From: Streptomyces genisteinicus | Lineage (GTDB): Bacteria; Actinomycetota; Actinomycetes; Streptomycetales; Streptomycetaceae | Assembly: GCF_014489615.1 (NCBI RefSeq) | Contig: NZ_CP060825.1 | Span: forward strand, 558,001 to 622,000 | DNA: 64,000 nucleotides | Reading direction: 5' to 3' | Part shown: positions 35,263 to 43,733 of the stretch, in pieces | How positions within the stretch are numbered: position 1 is the first letter of the stretch | How the letters are laid out: each line of letters opens with the position of its first letter | Notes under the pieces: generated by a model | Told to the model about the DNA's origin: nothing | The model's input: only the letters and a program-made list of their open reading frames with translations | Databases searched by the model: none | Position numbers and translations under genes: made by a program

Positions 35263-36452
35263 GGGGTGATCTCCCAGCGGCATCCGGCGAGGAAGCCGTC
35301 GACGGCCCGGTCGACGCTCTCCTGGCTGTCGCCGATCGCGCGCACGATGCCGAGGAAGTCCCGGTTGCTGTGGTGGACGTCGCGCCACTCGCCGATGTCG
35401 CGTGCCGGACGGTACGTCAGGCGGACGTCCCCGAGGCCGAGGTCGGCGGGGCCGGGTGCGGCGGTCAGGGTGCCGGGGCGGTCGGCGCACGGGTAGTCCA
35501 GGCGGGCCGCGCGGCCGGTGCGGGCGCCGAGGTCGTCCGGGAGGGGGCGGCCGAGGTGGGTGGCGAGGACGAGTTCGAAGTAGGGGATGCCGAGCAGCTC
35601 GGCGAGGAGCAGATCGCACTGGTCGCCGATCGCCCGGTAGTTGACCTCGATGAGCCGGGCGCGTCCCTCGTGGACGACGAACTCGGTGTGGCAGGCGCCG
35701 AACCCGACGCCCAGCGCCGCCAGCTGGGCGAGGACCTGCTCCACCACCGGCGCGGGATGGTCGGGCACGAAGGTGAGGCGTTCCTCGATGAAGTGCGGCG
35801 GCGGCGACAGCTGGGTGCGGAAGCCGCCGAGCACGTGCAGGACGGTCCCGTCGCCGAGGGTCTCCAGTGTGCACAGGTCGCCGGGCAGGAACTCCTCCAC
35901 CACCAGCGCGGCGCCCGGCCGGCGGGCCCTGATCCGCTCGCAGTGCCGCAGGAGGGCGTCCGCGTCGTCGGCGAGCACCACGTCCTCGCCGGCCACCCCC
36001 TCGCGCGGCTTCACCACGCACGGGTAGGGGACGCCGATCCCGTCGAGGACGTCGGACGGCTCGCGGTCGGCGGGCAGTTCGGCGGCCCACACGGTGTCGG
36101 CGCCCGCGTCGGCGAGCCGGCGCCGCATCCGGGCCTTGTCCTTCGCGCCCAGCGCGGCCCGCCAGTCCTTGCCGGGCAGGCCGAACCAGTCGCAGGCCAG
36201 AGCCGCCTGCGCCTGGAGGTGGTCGCTGTTGGTGAAGACGGCGTCGGGAGCGGGGCCCCGGGAGGCGGCGGCGATGACGGCGCGGAAGTCGCGGACGTCG
36301 CAGCCGACCACCTCGGTGTCCGGGTACACGGCGCGGTGGGCGGCGGGCTGGTCGGTGAGCACGGTGACGTCGAGCCCCATGGCCCGCGCGGCGGGGAGGA
36401 AGCCCTGCGTGACGGAGTCGGTGGGGTTGAGGGCGAGCAGATGGAGCTGCAT
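35259..36452 (-). CDS. ATP-grasp carboxylate-amine ligase of siderophore operon (PvsA-like)
   Basis: This 397-residue ATP-grasp protein has an N-terminal Rossmann-like domain (HLLALNPTDSVTQGFLPAARAMGLDVTVLTD). The ATP-grasp core follows, with YPCVVKPREGVAGEDVVLADDADALLRHCERI, ALVVEEFLPGD and metal-binding ARLIEVNYRAIGDQ. It would join an amino acid to a carboxylic acid through an acyl-phosphate; in vibrioferrin synthesis PvsA holds this place. The ATG at 36452 is preferred over an upstream Pro-rich in-frame extension. It is first in the operon, 170 bp downstream of the iron box at 36621-36639. Confidence 0.85.
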   Translation of the reverse strand: MQLHLLALNPTDSVTQGFLPAARAMGLDVTVLTDQPAAHRAVYPDTEVVGCDVRDFRAVIAAASRGPAPDAVFTNSDHLQAQAALACDWFGLPGKDWRAALGAKDKARMRRRLADAGADTVWAAELPADREPSDVLDGIGVPYPCVVKPREGVAGEDVVLADDADALLRHCERIRARRPGAALVVEEFLPGDLCTLETLGDGTVLHVLGGFRTQLSPPPHFIEERLTFVPDHPAPVVEQVLAQLAALGVGFGACHTEFVVHEGRARLIEVNYRAIGDQCDLLLAELLGIPYFELVLATHLGRPLPDDLGARTGRAARLDYPCADRPGTLTAAPGPADLGLGDVRLTYRPARDIGEWRDVHHSNRDFLGIVRAIGDSQESVDRAVDGFLAGCRWEITP

Positions 36453-36620
36453 CAGAGGGTCACTTCCGGGGTTCACATCCGGGGGGACGTTGCGAGGTCG
36501 TGCCGGGGGGACGGTGCGGGGTGTTTCCGGGAGGGCGGTGCGGGGGTGGCTTTCCGCGCGCACGGGGGAAGAAGCGGACCGCGCCCGCCCGTGTCCCGCT
36601 CCTGGTCATGACCGGTGAGC

Positions 36621-36639
36621 TTAGGTTAGGCAAGCCTTA
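36621..36639. promoter_or_regulatory. iron box (IdeR/DmdR-type) for the siderophore operon
   Basis: TTAGGTTAGGCAAGCCTTA matches the actinobacterial iron box TTAGGTTAGGCTAACCTAA at 16 of 19 positions and stands out as AT-rich. Ferrous DmdR/IdeR bound here would repress the siderophore operon in iron-replete cells. Confidence 0.8.
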
Positions 36640-36692
36640 ATCCGCCAACTCGGCGTGTCCGCGCCGGGGTTCGTGATTCCGGCGCCGGATTG

Positions 36693-36714
36693 CGAGTAAG
36701 GTGACCCTTACTCG
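36693..36714. promoter_or_regulatory. second iron-box-like dyad for the ferric reductase gene
   Basis: CGAGTAAGG (36693-36701) and CCTTACTCG (36706-36714) are perfect 9-bp arms around TGAC. The core (AAGGTGACCCTTA) resembles an iron box but is more symmetrical. It lies about 70 bp before the fhuF-like start. Confidence 0.65.
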
Positions 36715-36783
36715 GGCCTCGCGGCGCTCCGTCGCGGGGCGCGGCCCCGCACTGCCCCCACGAGCCCCACGAGGAGTCCCCCC

Positions 36784-37650
36784 GTGATCCCGGCCCCGGT
36801 GTCGGCCCCCGCCCGCCCCTCGACGAGCGCGGCCGCCCTGCTCGCCTCGGTCCACCGGCGTCTGCGCGCGCTCTGTCCGGCGCTCGACCTCACCGTCGCC
36901 GAACCGCCCTCCCCCGTCCGGCAGGGCTGGGCGGACGGGGCCGAACTCGTCCTGCGCCCCGACCTGCTCGACGCCCTCCTCGACGACGAGTCCCGGCGCA
37001 TCCTCGAACGCCACGGCCGGACCCCCCGCCCCGACGTCGCCGCCTCGCGCGCCCTCCACGCGAAGCTCTGGGCGGTCTCGCTCGTCGTCAGCGGACCCTG
37101 GTACCTGGAGCGCCGGGTGCCCCTGCTGCGCGCGGGCGACGTGCGGACGCGCCTCACCGGAGACGCCTACGAAGTGGTGCCGGGCACCTTCGCCTGCCTG
37201 CCCGGCGACCCGGCCGCGACCCTTCCGGGCGTACGCGTGGTCCCCGACGAGGAGGCCCTGCGCGCCGCACTGCGCGCGGCCGTGGCCGGCCAGGTGCGTC
37301 CGCTGCTGGCGGCGCTCGGACCCCGGGTGCGGCGCGGGCCGCGCGCCCTGTGGGGGATGGCGGGCGACGACCTGGTGTCGGCCGTCTGGTACCTCGGCCG
37401 GATGCTCGGCGAGGAGGAGCACGCCGTACGGGCGGCCGGCGAACTGCTGCCGGGGCCGGTCGGACCGTTCCCCGGCGGCGCGGACTTCCGGAACCTGACG
37501 GGCCGCGACGGCACGCGGTACCCGACCCGGACCAGGCTGGGCTGCTGCCTCCACTACACGGTCGTGCCGGCCGAGGCGTGCGCCACCTGCCCGCGCGTCC
37601 GCGACGCCGAACGCCTGCGCCGCCTGGAGGGCGATCCGCCGCCCGCCTGA
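36784..37650 (+). CDS. FhuF-like (2Fe-2S) ferric siderophore reductase
   Basis: This 288-residue protein has the C-terminal FhuF cysteine signature CC-x10-C-x2-C formed by Cys254, Cys255, Cys266 and Cys269 (GCCLHYTVVPAEACATC). That signature binds a [2Fe-2S] cluster used to reduce and release siderophore-bound iron. The middle region (LWAVSLVVSGPWYLERRVPLL) is also typical of FhuF/IucA-linked reductases. The GTG at 36784 follows GAGGAG. It is divergent from the siderophore operon, with an iron box of its own, and probably recovers iron from the same siderophore. It is cytosolic, with no signal peptide. Confidence 0.87.
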   Translation: MIPAPVSAPARPSTSAAALLASVHRRLRALCPALDLTVAEPPSPVRQGWADGAELVLRPDLLDALLDDESRRILERHGRTPRPDVAASRALHAKLWAVSLVVSGPWYLERRVPLLRAGDVRTRLTGDAYEVVPGTFACLPGDPAATLPGVRVVPDEEALRAALRAAVAGQVRPLLAALGPRVRRGPRALWGMAGDDLVSAVWYLGRMLGEEEHAVRAAGELLPGPVGPFPGGADFRNLTGRDGTRYPTRTRLGCCLHYTVVPAEACATCPRVRDAERLRRLEGDPPPA

Positions 37651-37808
37651 GGACCCGCGCACCCGTCGCAGCCGCCCGGGCTCCGCCTCCGGCTCCGGCG
37701 AGAACGCCCGCGGACACCGGGCTCCGTACGCCCGCACGCCCACGGGCCACCCGCTCCGCCGGCAGCCGGACTCCGTGCACACCGGGCTCCGTGCCACGCC
37801 CCGGGGGC

Positions 37809-39905
37809 TCAGCCGGTCACCCTCGCCATCAGCAGCGCCACGTCGTCGGGCGTGTCCGGCCGCCGCAGCGCGCCGAGCAGCCGGTCGCACGTGTCACCGA
37901 GCGTCGCGTCCTGGGTCTGGAGCAGCCCCGTCAGGGCCGCCAGCCGGGTGTCGATGTCCTGGTCACGGGTCTCCACCAGCCCGTCCGTGTACAGCACGAG
38001 CACATCGCCCGGGTCGAGGCCGACGGTGATGCTGCGCAGCGCGACACCTCCCACCTGGCCGACGCCGAGGGGGGTGCCCGACGGCAGGTCCAGCAGCCTC
38101 GGCGCGCCGCCCCGCCGTACCAGGACCGGCGGCAGATGCCCCGCGTTGGCGATGCAGCACTGCGCGCGGTGCGGGTCGTAGACGGCGTAGATGCAGGTGG
38201 CGATGTACGGGTCGAGCCCGGCGGTGATCTCGTCGAGGTGGCGCAGCACCACGGCCGGGTCCAGCGCGAGGCGCGCCAGCGTCTGCGTGGCGGTGCGCAG
38301 CCGCCCCATCGCGGTGGCCGCCGTGATCCCGCTGCCCATCACGTCGCCGACGACGAGCGCGGTGCGCTCCCGCTCCATCGGGATGACGTCGAACCAGTCG
38401 CCGCCGACCTCGCTGCCGGCCCGCGCGGGCTGGTAGCGGGAGGCGGCCTCCAGTCCGACGAGCCGGCGGGGGATCTCGGGCAGCATGCTGCGCTGGAGGG
38501 TGAGCGCGGTCTGCCGCTGCTCGCGGTACCAGCGGGCGTTGTCGATGCAGACGGCCGCCCGGGAGGCGAACTCGGTGGCCAGCAGCACGTCGTCCTCGGT
38601 GAACGGCTCCGGGTTGCGGCACCGCTTGAGGTCGATGGCGCCGAGCACCTCGCCGCGGGCGATCAGCGGCACCGCCATGTACGAGTGCACCCCGGCCCGC
38701 GCCAGCAGCCGGGCGGCCCGTTCGTCCCGCGCGATGTCGCGCAGGTCGGCGCCGGACACCTCGGGAATCACCACCGGGCGCGCGGTGGCGACGCAGCGGG
38801 TGACCAGGCGGCCCTCGTCGTAGCGGGCCAGTTCGCCCGGGCGGTCGGCCGCGTCGACGGCGACGCTGGGGAAGGCCGCGGCCACGGCGAGCGCGCGGAT
38901 CAGCACATGGCCCTCGCCGGTGTCCGGGCCCGGCCGGCCGCCGGGTCCCGAGAGCACCCGGTCCAGCACGTCGACGGCCGCCACGTCGGCGAGGTGGGGC
39001 ACCGCCACGTCGGCGAGCTCACGCGCCGTCTGCTCCAGGTCGAGCGTGGTCCCGATGCGCACCGAGGCGTCGGCGATGAGCGCGAGCCGGTTGCGGGCGC
39101 GCTCCGCCTCGGTGTCCGCGAGGTGCCGGTCGGTGACGTCCACCACGGACATGGCGACGCCGATCACCCGGCCCCCCGGGTCCTCCAGCCGGTACAGCGA
39201 CACCGACCAGGCGCGTTCGGCAGCCGGTTCGGAGGGGACCCGGCCCACCACGTGGCGGTCGAGCAGCGGCGTCCCCGTGGCCAGCACGGCCCGCATGGCG
39301 TCCTCCAGCCGGTCCGGGTCGCCGAACGGCACCGACTCGCGGAAGCCGCGTCCGAGCAGTTCCTCGGCGGGCAGCCCGCCGATGCGCTCCAGGGCGGGGT
39401 TGACCGCGACGTACCGCAGGTCGGGGCGGAGGACGGCGAGCCCGATCGGGGACTGGTCGACGAGGCGGGCGGAGAGGGCGAGGTCGCGTTCGACGCGGCG
39501 CAGGGTGGCCTGGTCCTGGGCGAGGCCGAGGGCGTAGAGGCCGCCGGTGTCGTCCTGGAGGCGCATGTTGCGCCACTCCAGCAGCCGGGTCGAGCCGTCC
39601 TTGTGGTGGACCCGGAAGACGCCCTCCCAGCCCTCGCCGCTCTCCATGACCTGCCGGAAGAGGTCCAGCACGAGGTCGAGGTGCTCGTCGGCGACGAGCA
39701 GCCGGGCGGCGGGGCGGCCGAGGGCCTCCTGCGGCGTGTAGCCGAGCAGCTGCTCCGCCTGCGGGCTCCAGAGCACGATCCGGCCGTCCGAGTCGAGGAC
39801 CACGGCCGCGACCCCGAGCAGGTCCATCAGCCCGCCCGGAGGCGACAGCGCCGCTTCCGCGCGGCCCTCACCCGCGATGCCAGCACGGAACACATCGCTG
39901 CCCAC
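37809..39905 (-). CDS. PAS-PAS-GAF-SpoIIE serine phosphatase
   Basis: This 698-residue soluble phosphatase has PAS domain 1 (about 30-145, with LGYTPQEALGRP) and PAS domain 2 (about 150-265, with SPIGLAVLRPDLRYVAVNPALERIGG). A GAF domain (about 290-450, with SYMAVPLIARGEVLGAIDL) and the PP2C/SpoIIE domain (about 480-695; VGGDWFDVIPM, VVGDVMGSGITAATAMGRLR, LYTDGLVETRDQDID) follow. It should dephosphorylate a STAS antagonist in response to light, redox or ligand sensed by its PAS/GAF parts. The GTG at 39905 was chosen because AAGGAG lies 5 bases before it. It is monocistronic, with the substrate not encoded nearby. Confidence 0.9.
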   Translation of the reverse strand: MGSDVFRAGIAGEGRAEAALSPPGGLMDLLGVAAVVLDSDGRIVLWSPQAEQLLGYTPQEALGRPAARLLVADEHLDLVLDLFRQVMESGEGWEGVFRVHHKDGSTRLLEWRNMRLQDDTGGLYALGLAQDQATLRRVERDLALSARLVDQSPIGLAVLRPDLRYVAVNPALERIGGLPAEELLGRGFRESVPFGDPDRLEDAMRAVLATGTPLLDRHVVGRVPSEPAAERAWSVSLYRLEDPGGRVIGVAMSVVDVTDRHLADTEAERARNRLALIADASVRIGTTLDLEQTARELADVAVPHLADVAAVDVLDRVLSGPGGRPGPDTGEGHVLIRALAVAAAFPSVAVDAADRPGELARYDEGRLVTRCVATARPVVIPEVSGADLRDIARDERAARLLARAGVHSYMAVPLIARGEVLGAIDLKRCRNPEPFTEDDVLLATEFASRAAVCIDNARWYREQRQTALTLQRSMLPEIPRRLVGLEAASRYQPARAGSEVGGDWFDVIPMERERTALVVGDVMGSGITAATAMGRLRTATQTLARLALDPAVVLRHLDEITAGLDPYIATCIYAVYDPHRAQCCIANAGHLPPVLVRRGGAPRLLDLPSGTPLGVGQVGGVALRSITVGLDPGDVLVLYTDGLVETRDQDIDTRLAALTGLLQTQDATLGDTCDRLLGALRRPDTPDDVALLMARVTG

Positions 39906-40036
39906 GATCACTCCTTGCCGCAGTCGCGGTGCGCGGGCAGGCCACAGGGCTCACGTCCTCGCACCGGGATGACGGGATACCCCCATACTCCCTCCCCGCC
40001 CGCCCGGACCGCAGCCCTTCGGACCGATCCGGGCCG

Positions 40037-40471
40037 TCAGCCGGCCTGCCCGGCGGGCCTGTGGGCGGCGAGGGCCCAGATCACGAACACGTCGAGGCCG
40101 ATCACGATCACCGACCACACCGGCGAGTACGGCAGGAACAGGAACTGCGCCACCATCGACAGCGAGGCCAGCAGGATGCCGACGGCCCGGGCCCAGCCGG
40201 CGCCCTTGAGCACCCCCGCCCCGGTCGCCGCCACCAGGACGCCGATCACCAGGTGGATCCAGCCCCAGCCGGTGAGGTTGACGCGGTAGACGTAGTCGCC
40301 GACCCGCGCGTACCAGTCGTCCTCGGCGATCCCGGCGATGCCCTGGAACACGGCCAGGACGCCGCTGCAGAGCATGAGGACCCCCGCGAAGACGACTCCA
40401 CCGGTCACCCAGCCGCTGTGCGGGTCCGGCACCGGGGGCATCGCGCCGACGGGCGGCGACTGCTGGCTCAT
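40037..40471 (-). CDS. DUF7144 family four-helix membrane protein
   Basis: This 144-residue protein has four predicted transmembrane helices (VTGGVVFAGVLMLCSGVLAVFQG, GWGWIHLVIGVLVAATGAGVL, AVGILLASLSMVAQFLFLPY, VWSVIVIGLDVFVIWALAAH). The arrangement matches the actinobacterial DUF7144 (SPW-like) family, function unknown. The ATG at 40471 has a strong GGAAGGAG site. It is divergent from the potassium channel gene. Confidence 0.8.
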   Translation of the reverse strand: MSQQSPPVGAMPPVPDPHSGWVTGGVVFAGVLMLCSGVLAVFQGIAGIAEDDWYARVGDYVYRVNLTGWGWIHLVIGVLVAATGAGVLKGAGWARAVGILLASLSMVAQFLFLPYSPVWSVIVIGLDVFVIWALAAHRPAGQAG

Positions 40472-40663
40472 GGTGCGCTCCTTCCCTGCCGCGCGCGGGC
40501 GCGCACGGCGCGTTACGAGCGTGGGGCCGGTCCGTCGGCCCCGCCAGGCGGCCGGTCCGGACAGGGGACGGCGGACCGGCGTCACCCGGTCTCCGCAGCA
40601 CACCGGGCGCCCCGGGCCGTGGTCGGCGTTGACTGGGGGCCGGGGCGACGGCAGGAGGACGGC

Positions 40664-41242
40664 ATGGCGGCCGCGCGGACCGGACGGGGAAGGACCGGGC
40701 TCCCGGTCCGCGGATGGGTGGTGGGGATCGCTGCCGCGACCGCGATGATGCTGGTGTACTGCTTCGTGCCGCTGGACCACTTCGGCGACCGCAGGCCGGT
40801 CCTGAGCTGGGCGGTCTTCATCGCGCTGCTGGCCGCGGTGGCCCTGCTGCTGCTGGTGCAGATCCGGGACGTCATCACCGACGACCCGCGCGCCCGTCCG
40901 GGCATCGTGATCCCGCTGCTGGTCTTCCTGACGGTGGTCGTCTTCGCGGGGGCGTACCACGTGCTGGCCCGGCATCCCGGCCAGTTCAGCGGCCTGAGCA
41001 CACGCACGGACGCCCTGTACTTCACCGTCGTCACCCTGGCGACCGTCGGCTACGGGGACATCGTCCCCACCGGGCAGAGCGCACGGGTGGTGACCATGGT
41101 GCAGATCCTCTACACGTTCGTCTTCCTCACCGCCGCGACCACGACGCTCTCCCGGCGGCTGCGCAGCCAGGTGGGGAAGCACCTCGGCGTCCGCATCGAC
41201 GGGCCCGACGGCCCCGACGGCCCGGACGAGACCGGCCGCTGA
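40664..41242 (+). CDS. two-pore-domain-like potassium channel subunit
   Basis: This 192-residue protein has N-terminal hydrophobic segments and a pore unit typical of Ion_trans_2. That unit is a helix (IPLLVFLTVVVFAGAYHVL), a pore loop with the K+ selectivity filter TVGYGD at residues 127-132 (ALYFTVVTLATVGYGDIVPT), and a final helix (VVTMVQILYTFVFLTAATTTL). A tetramer would conduct K+ across the cytoplasmic membrane. The C-terminus ends in a DGP repeat. The ATG at 40664 has AGGAGG upstream. It is monocistronic. Confidence 0.88.
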   Translation: MAAARTGRGRTGLPVRGWVVGIAAATAMMLVYCFVPLDHFGDRRPVLSWAVFIALLAAVALLLLVQIRDVITDDPRARPGIVIPLLVFLTVVVFAGAYHVLARHPGQFSGLSTRTDALYFTVVTLATVGYGDIVPTGQSARVVTMVQILYTFVFLTAATTTLSRRLRSQVGKHLGVRIDGPDGPDGPDETGR

Positions 41243-41261
41243 CGCGGAGGCCGGTCACCGG

Positions 41262-41297
41262 CCCGCCGGGAGGGTGAGACCCGCCGGGAGGGTGAGA
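41262..41297. repeat. 18-bp tandem duplication
   Basis: CCCGCCGGGAGGGTGAGA is present twice head to tail at 41262-41279 and 41280-41297, between the channel and fucosidase genes. It is probably a slippage product, though doubled GGGAGGGTGAGA could also act as a paired protein site. Confidence 0.6.
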
Positions 41298-41399
41298 ACG
41301 GACCAGTGGCGGTGATCCGTTCCCACGCGCCGCCGGCCCCGCCCCGCATAGCGTCGGTGCCACCCGTTCCGTCACCCACCCGCTCCGAGGTGTTGCCCG

Positions 41400-42677
41400 A
41401 TGCCCATGCAGCCCTGGTTCCCCGACGCCAAGCTCGGGATCTTCGTCCACTGGGGCGTCTACGCCGTCGACGGGGTGCCGGAGTCGTGGGCGTTCTACAC
41501 CGGGCGGACCACCCACGAGCAGTACATGCGGCAGCTGGACGGCTTCACCGCCGCACGCTGGGACCCCCGCGAGTGGGCGGCGCTCTTCGCCCGCGCGGGA
41601 GCGCGGTACGCCGTGCTGACCGCGCGCCACCACGACGGCGTCGCCCTGTGGGACACCTCCTTCGGCGACCTGGACGTGGTGCGCCGCACACCCGCCGGGC
41701 GCGACCTCGTCGGCCCGTACGCACAGGCGCTGCGCGAACGGGGGCTGCGGGTGGGCCTGTACTACTCGCACTCCGACTGGAACCACCCGGACTACGCGAG
41801 CGTGCTGCACCCCTCCCCCGGCCGGGACCACGGGGACGTGCTGACCAGCCCGTGGGTCGCCCCGCCCGGCGGGGCCGAGGACCCTGCCGCCTGGGCGCGC
41901 TACCTCGCCTACCGCGACGGGCAGGTCGGCGAGCTGGCCGACCGCTACCGTCCGGACCTGCTGTGGTTCGACGGCGAGTGGGAGCGCTCGGCGGAGCAGT
42001 GGGGCGCCGACGCGCTCGCCGAACGCGTCCTCGCCACCGCACCGCACACCGTGTTCAACGCGCGCCTGCCCGGCCACGGCGACTACGCCACGCCCGAGCA
42101 GGGGACGCCGGTCACCGCGCCCGGCGGACCGTGGGAGCTGTGCATGACGGTCAACGACTCCTGGGGGTTCCAGCCGGACGACACCCGGCACAAGCCGGTC
42201 GGCCGGCTGGTGCGCCACTTCACCGAGACGATCGGCGCGGGCGGCAACCTGCTGCTCGGCGTCGGCCCCCGCGAGGACGGCACCTTCACGGCCGCCCAGA
42301 CGGAGCGCCTCGAAGGGCTCGGCGCCTGGATCGGCGCCCACGCCGGCGCCGTCCACGGGACCGTCGCGGGCCTGCCCCCGGGGCACCACTACGGGCCGAG
42401 CACGCTGTCGGCCGACCGCCGGACGCTCCACCTGGTCTGCTTCGACCCGCCCCGCGGCCACGTGGCCGTGCGCGGGCTGCGCAACCGGGTGCGGCGGGTC
42501 TCCGTGCTGGGCACGGGGGCGGCGCTCCGCCACGAGGTCTCCGGCGGGCTCCACGACGTGCCCGGCACGACCTGGATCGAGGCGCCGCGCGAGGAGGACG
42601 TGGACGCGCACGCGACCGTGCTGGCGCTGGAGCTCGACGGTGAGCTCGACCTCTACCGCGGCAGCGGCCGCACCTGA
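41400..42677 (+). CDS. alpha-L-fucosidase, GH29 family
   Basis: This 425-residue protein has the GH29 barrel start KLGIFVHWGVYAVDGVPESWAFYTG, TARHHDGVALWDTSF, GLYYSHSDWNHPDY and the catalytic nucleophile Asp191 in DLLWFDGEWE, followed by GGNLLLGVGPREDG. It removes terminal alpha-L-fucose from glycans. There is no signal peptide, so it acts in the cytosol on imported oligosaccharides. The ATG at 41400 (or 41406) is possible. It converges on the AraC-type gene at 42763-43569, which might regulate it. No fucose transporter or catabolic genes are adjacent. Confidence 0.9.
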   Translation: MPMQPWFPDAKLGIFVHWGVYAVDGVPESWAFYTGRTTHEQYMRQLDGFTAARWDPREWAALFARAGARYAVLTARHHDGVALWDTSFGDLDVVRRTPAGRDLVGPYAQALRERGLRVGLYYSHSDWNHPDYASVLHPSPGRDHGDVLTSPWVAPPGGAEDPAAWARYLAYRDGQVGELADRYRPDLLWFDGEWERSAEQWGADALAERVLATAPHTVFNARLPGHGDYATPEQGTPVTAPGGPWELCMTVNDSWGFQPDDTRHKPVGRLVRHFTETIGAGGNLLLGVGPREDGTFTAAQTERLEGLGAWIGAHAGAVHGTVAGLPPGHHYGPSTLSADRRTLHLVCFDPPRGHVAVRGLRNRVRRVSVLGTGAALRHEVSGGLHDVPGTTWIEAPREEDVDAHATVLALELDGELDLYRGSGRT

Positions 42678-42762
42678 CTCCCCGCCGCCCGGGGCAGGCG
42701 GCCGCCGGCTGACCTCCGCCGCCTGCGGCAGGCAGCCGCCGCCTGACTCCCCGCCGGCCGCG

Positions 42763-43569
42763 TCACGGCCGGTCCCGGCCGGCTCTGACCGCACGCGGGG
42801 AGGCGCCCAGCTCCCTGCGGCACGCCTTGTTGAACGCCTGGAGGTCGGCGACCCCGACCGCGGCCGCGACGGCCGACACCGGCAGCGTCGACTCGCGGAG
42901 CAGATGGCGCGCCCGCTCCATGCGGCGGCGCCGGATGTGGGCGACCACGGTGCCGCCCGTCTCGGCCCGGAACAGCCGGATGAGGTGGTTGTGGGAGACT
43001 CCCGCGGCGGCCGCCACCGCGGGCACCGTCAGCGGCTCCGCGATACGCGACTCGATGTACGCGACGGCCGCCGCGAACGCGGGGTGCGGGCCGCCCGGCG
43101 CGCCCCGGGACTCGGCGAGCAGCGCCACCCGCCACAGCGCGGCCCACACGTCGGAGGCCGCCCGCCCCGGCCGGCCGGACCCGGCGGCGGCGTGCCGCAG
43201 CAGGTCGCCCAGCACGGGCAGCAGCGCGCCGCAGTCCTGCACGACGGGCACGCGCACCGGCTGCCCGGTGCCCGGCAGCGCGAAGTGGGCGTACAGGTGC
43301 TCCGACCGCCCCCGGTAGCGGTAGCGCACCAGTGCCCCGGGCGGCACCAGGCTCACCCGGCCGGGACGGATGCCGAACCGCTCGCCGTCGACGTCGAGTT
43401 CGCCGTGGTACGCGTACAGGTGCAGCTGCCACAGTTCAGGCAGCCGGAACACGTCGTGCAGCGCGGTGGTGCCGTGCACCCCGGTGCCGATGCTCGCGAC
43501 CCTCGGCGGCAGGTCCAGCCGGAGCTCGGCCGTGCGGGGGTCCGGCGGGGAGGCGGGGACGGTCGGCAC
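42763..43569 (-). CDS. AraC family transcriptional regulator
   Basis: This 268-residue regulator has an N-terminal cupin-like sensor region (LWQLHLYAYHGELDVDGERFGIRPGRVSLVPPGALVRYRYRG). The double helix-turn-helix is VPAVAAAAGVSHNHLIRLFRAETGGTVVAHIRRRRMERARHLLRE followed by VSAVAAAVGVADLQAFNKACRRELGASPRAVR. The GTG at 43569 gives a conventional start. It is divergent from dhaK with a 164-bp spacer and convergent with the fucosidase. The sugar-sensing cupin architecture fits control of either, with dhaKLM favoured by divergence. Confidence 0.85.
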   Translation of the reverse strand: MPTVPASPPDPRTAELRLDLPPRVASIGTGVHGTTALHDVFRLPELWQLHLYAYHGELDVDGERFGIRPGRVSLVPPGALVRYRYRGRSEHLYAHFALPGTGQPVRVPVVQDCGALLPVLGDLLRHAAAGSGRPGRAASDVWAALWRVALLAESRGAPGGPHPAFAAAVAYIESRIAEPLTVPAVAAAAGVSHNHLIRLFRAETGGTVVAHIRRRRMERARHLLRESTLPVSAVAAAVGVADLQAFNKACRRELGASPRAVRAGRDRP

Positions 43570-43733
43570 GGTGAGAACGTACCAGCGGGCCCTGACACCG
43601 GACGGGTGCCCGTCCCTCCTCCGCGGCGCCCGGGGAGGAGGCGGTCCCCGCGGCACGCGCGGGACACGTCGTTCCGCGATCGGACCGCGGCGCCGATACT
43701 GAGGGGTGTCGCCCGCCGCACCGAGGAGGACCG

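Larger units (their letters stand above)
36453..36783. other. iron-controlled divergent region between pvsA-like and fhuF-like genes
   Basis: This is 331 bp with no gene. It contains the two iron-box-like dyads listed separately and serves the siderophore operon (minus) and the ferric reductase gene (plus). Low-complexity GTGCGGGG/CCCGGG-like runs occur between 36480 and 36560. Confidence 0.6.
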
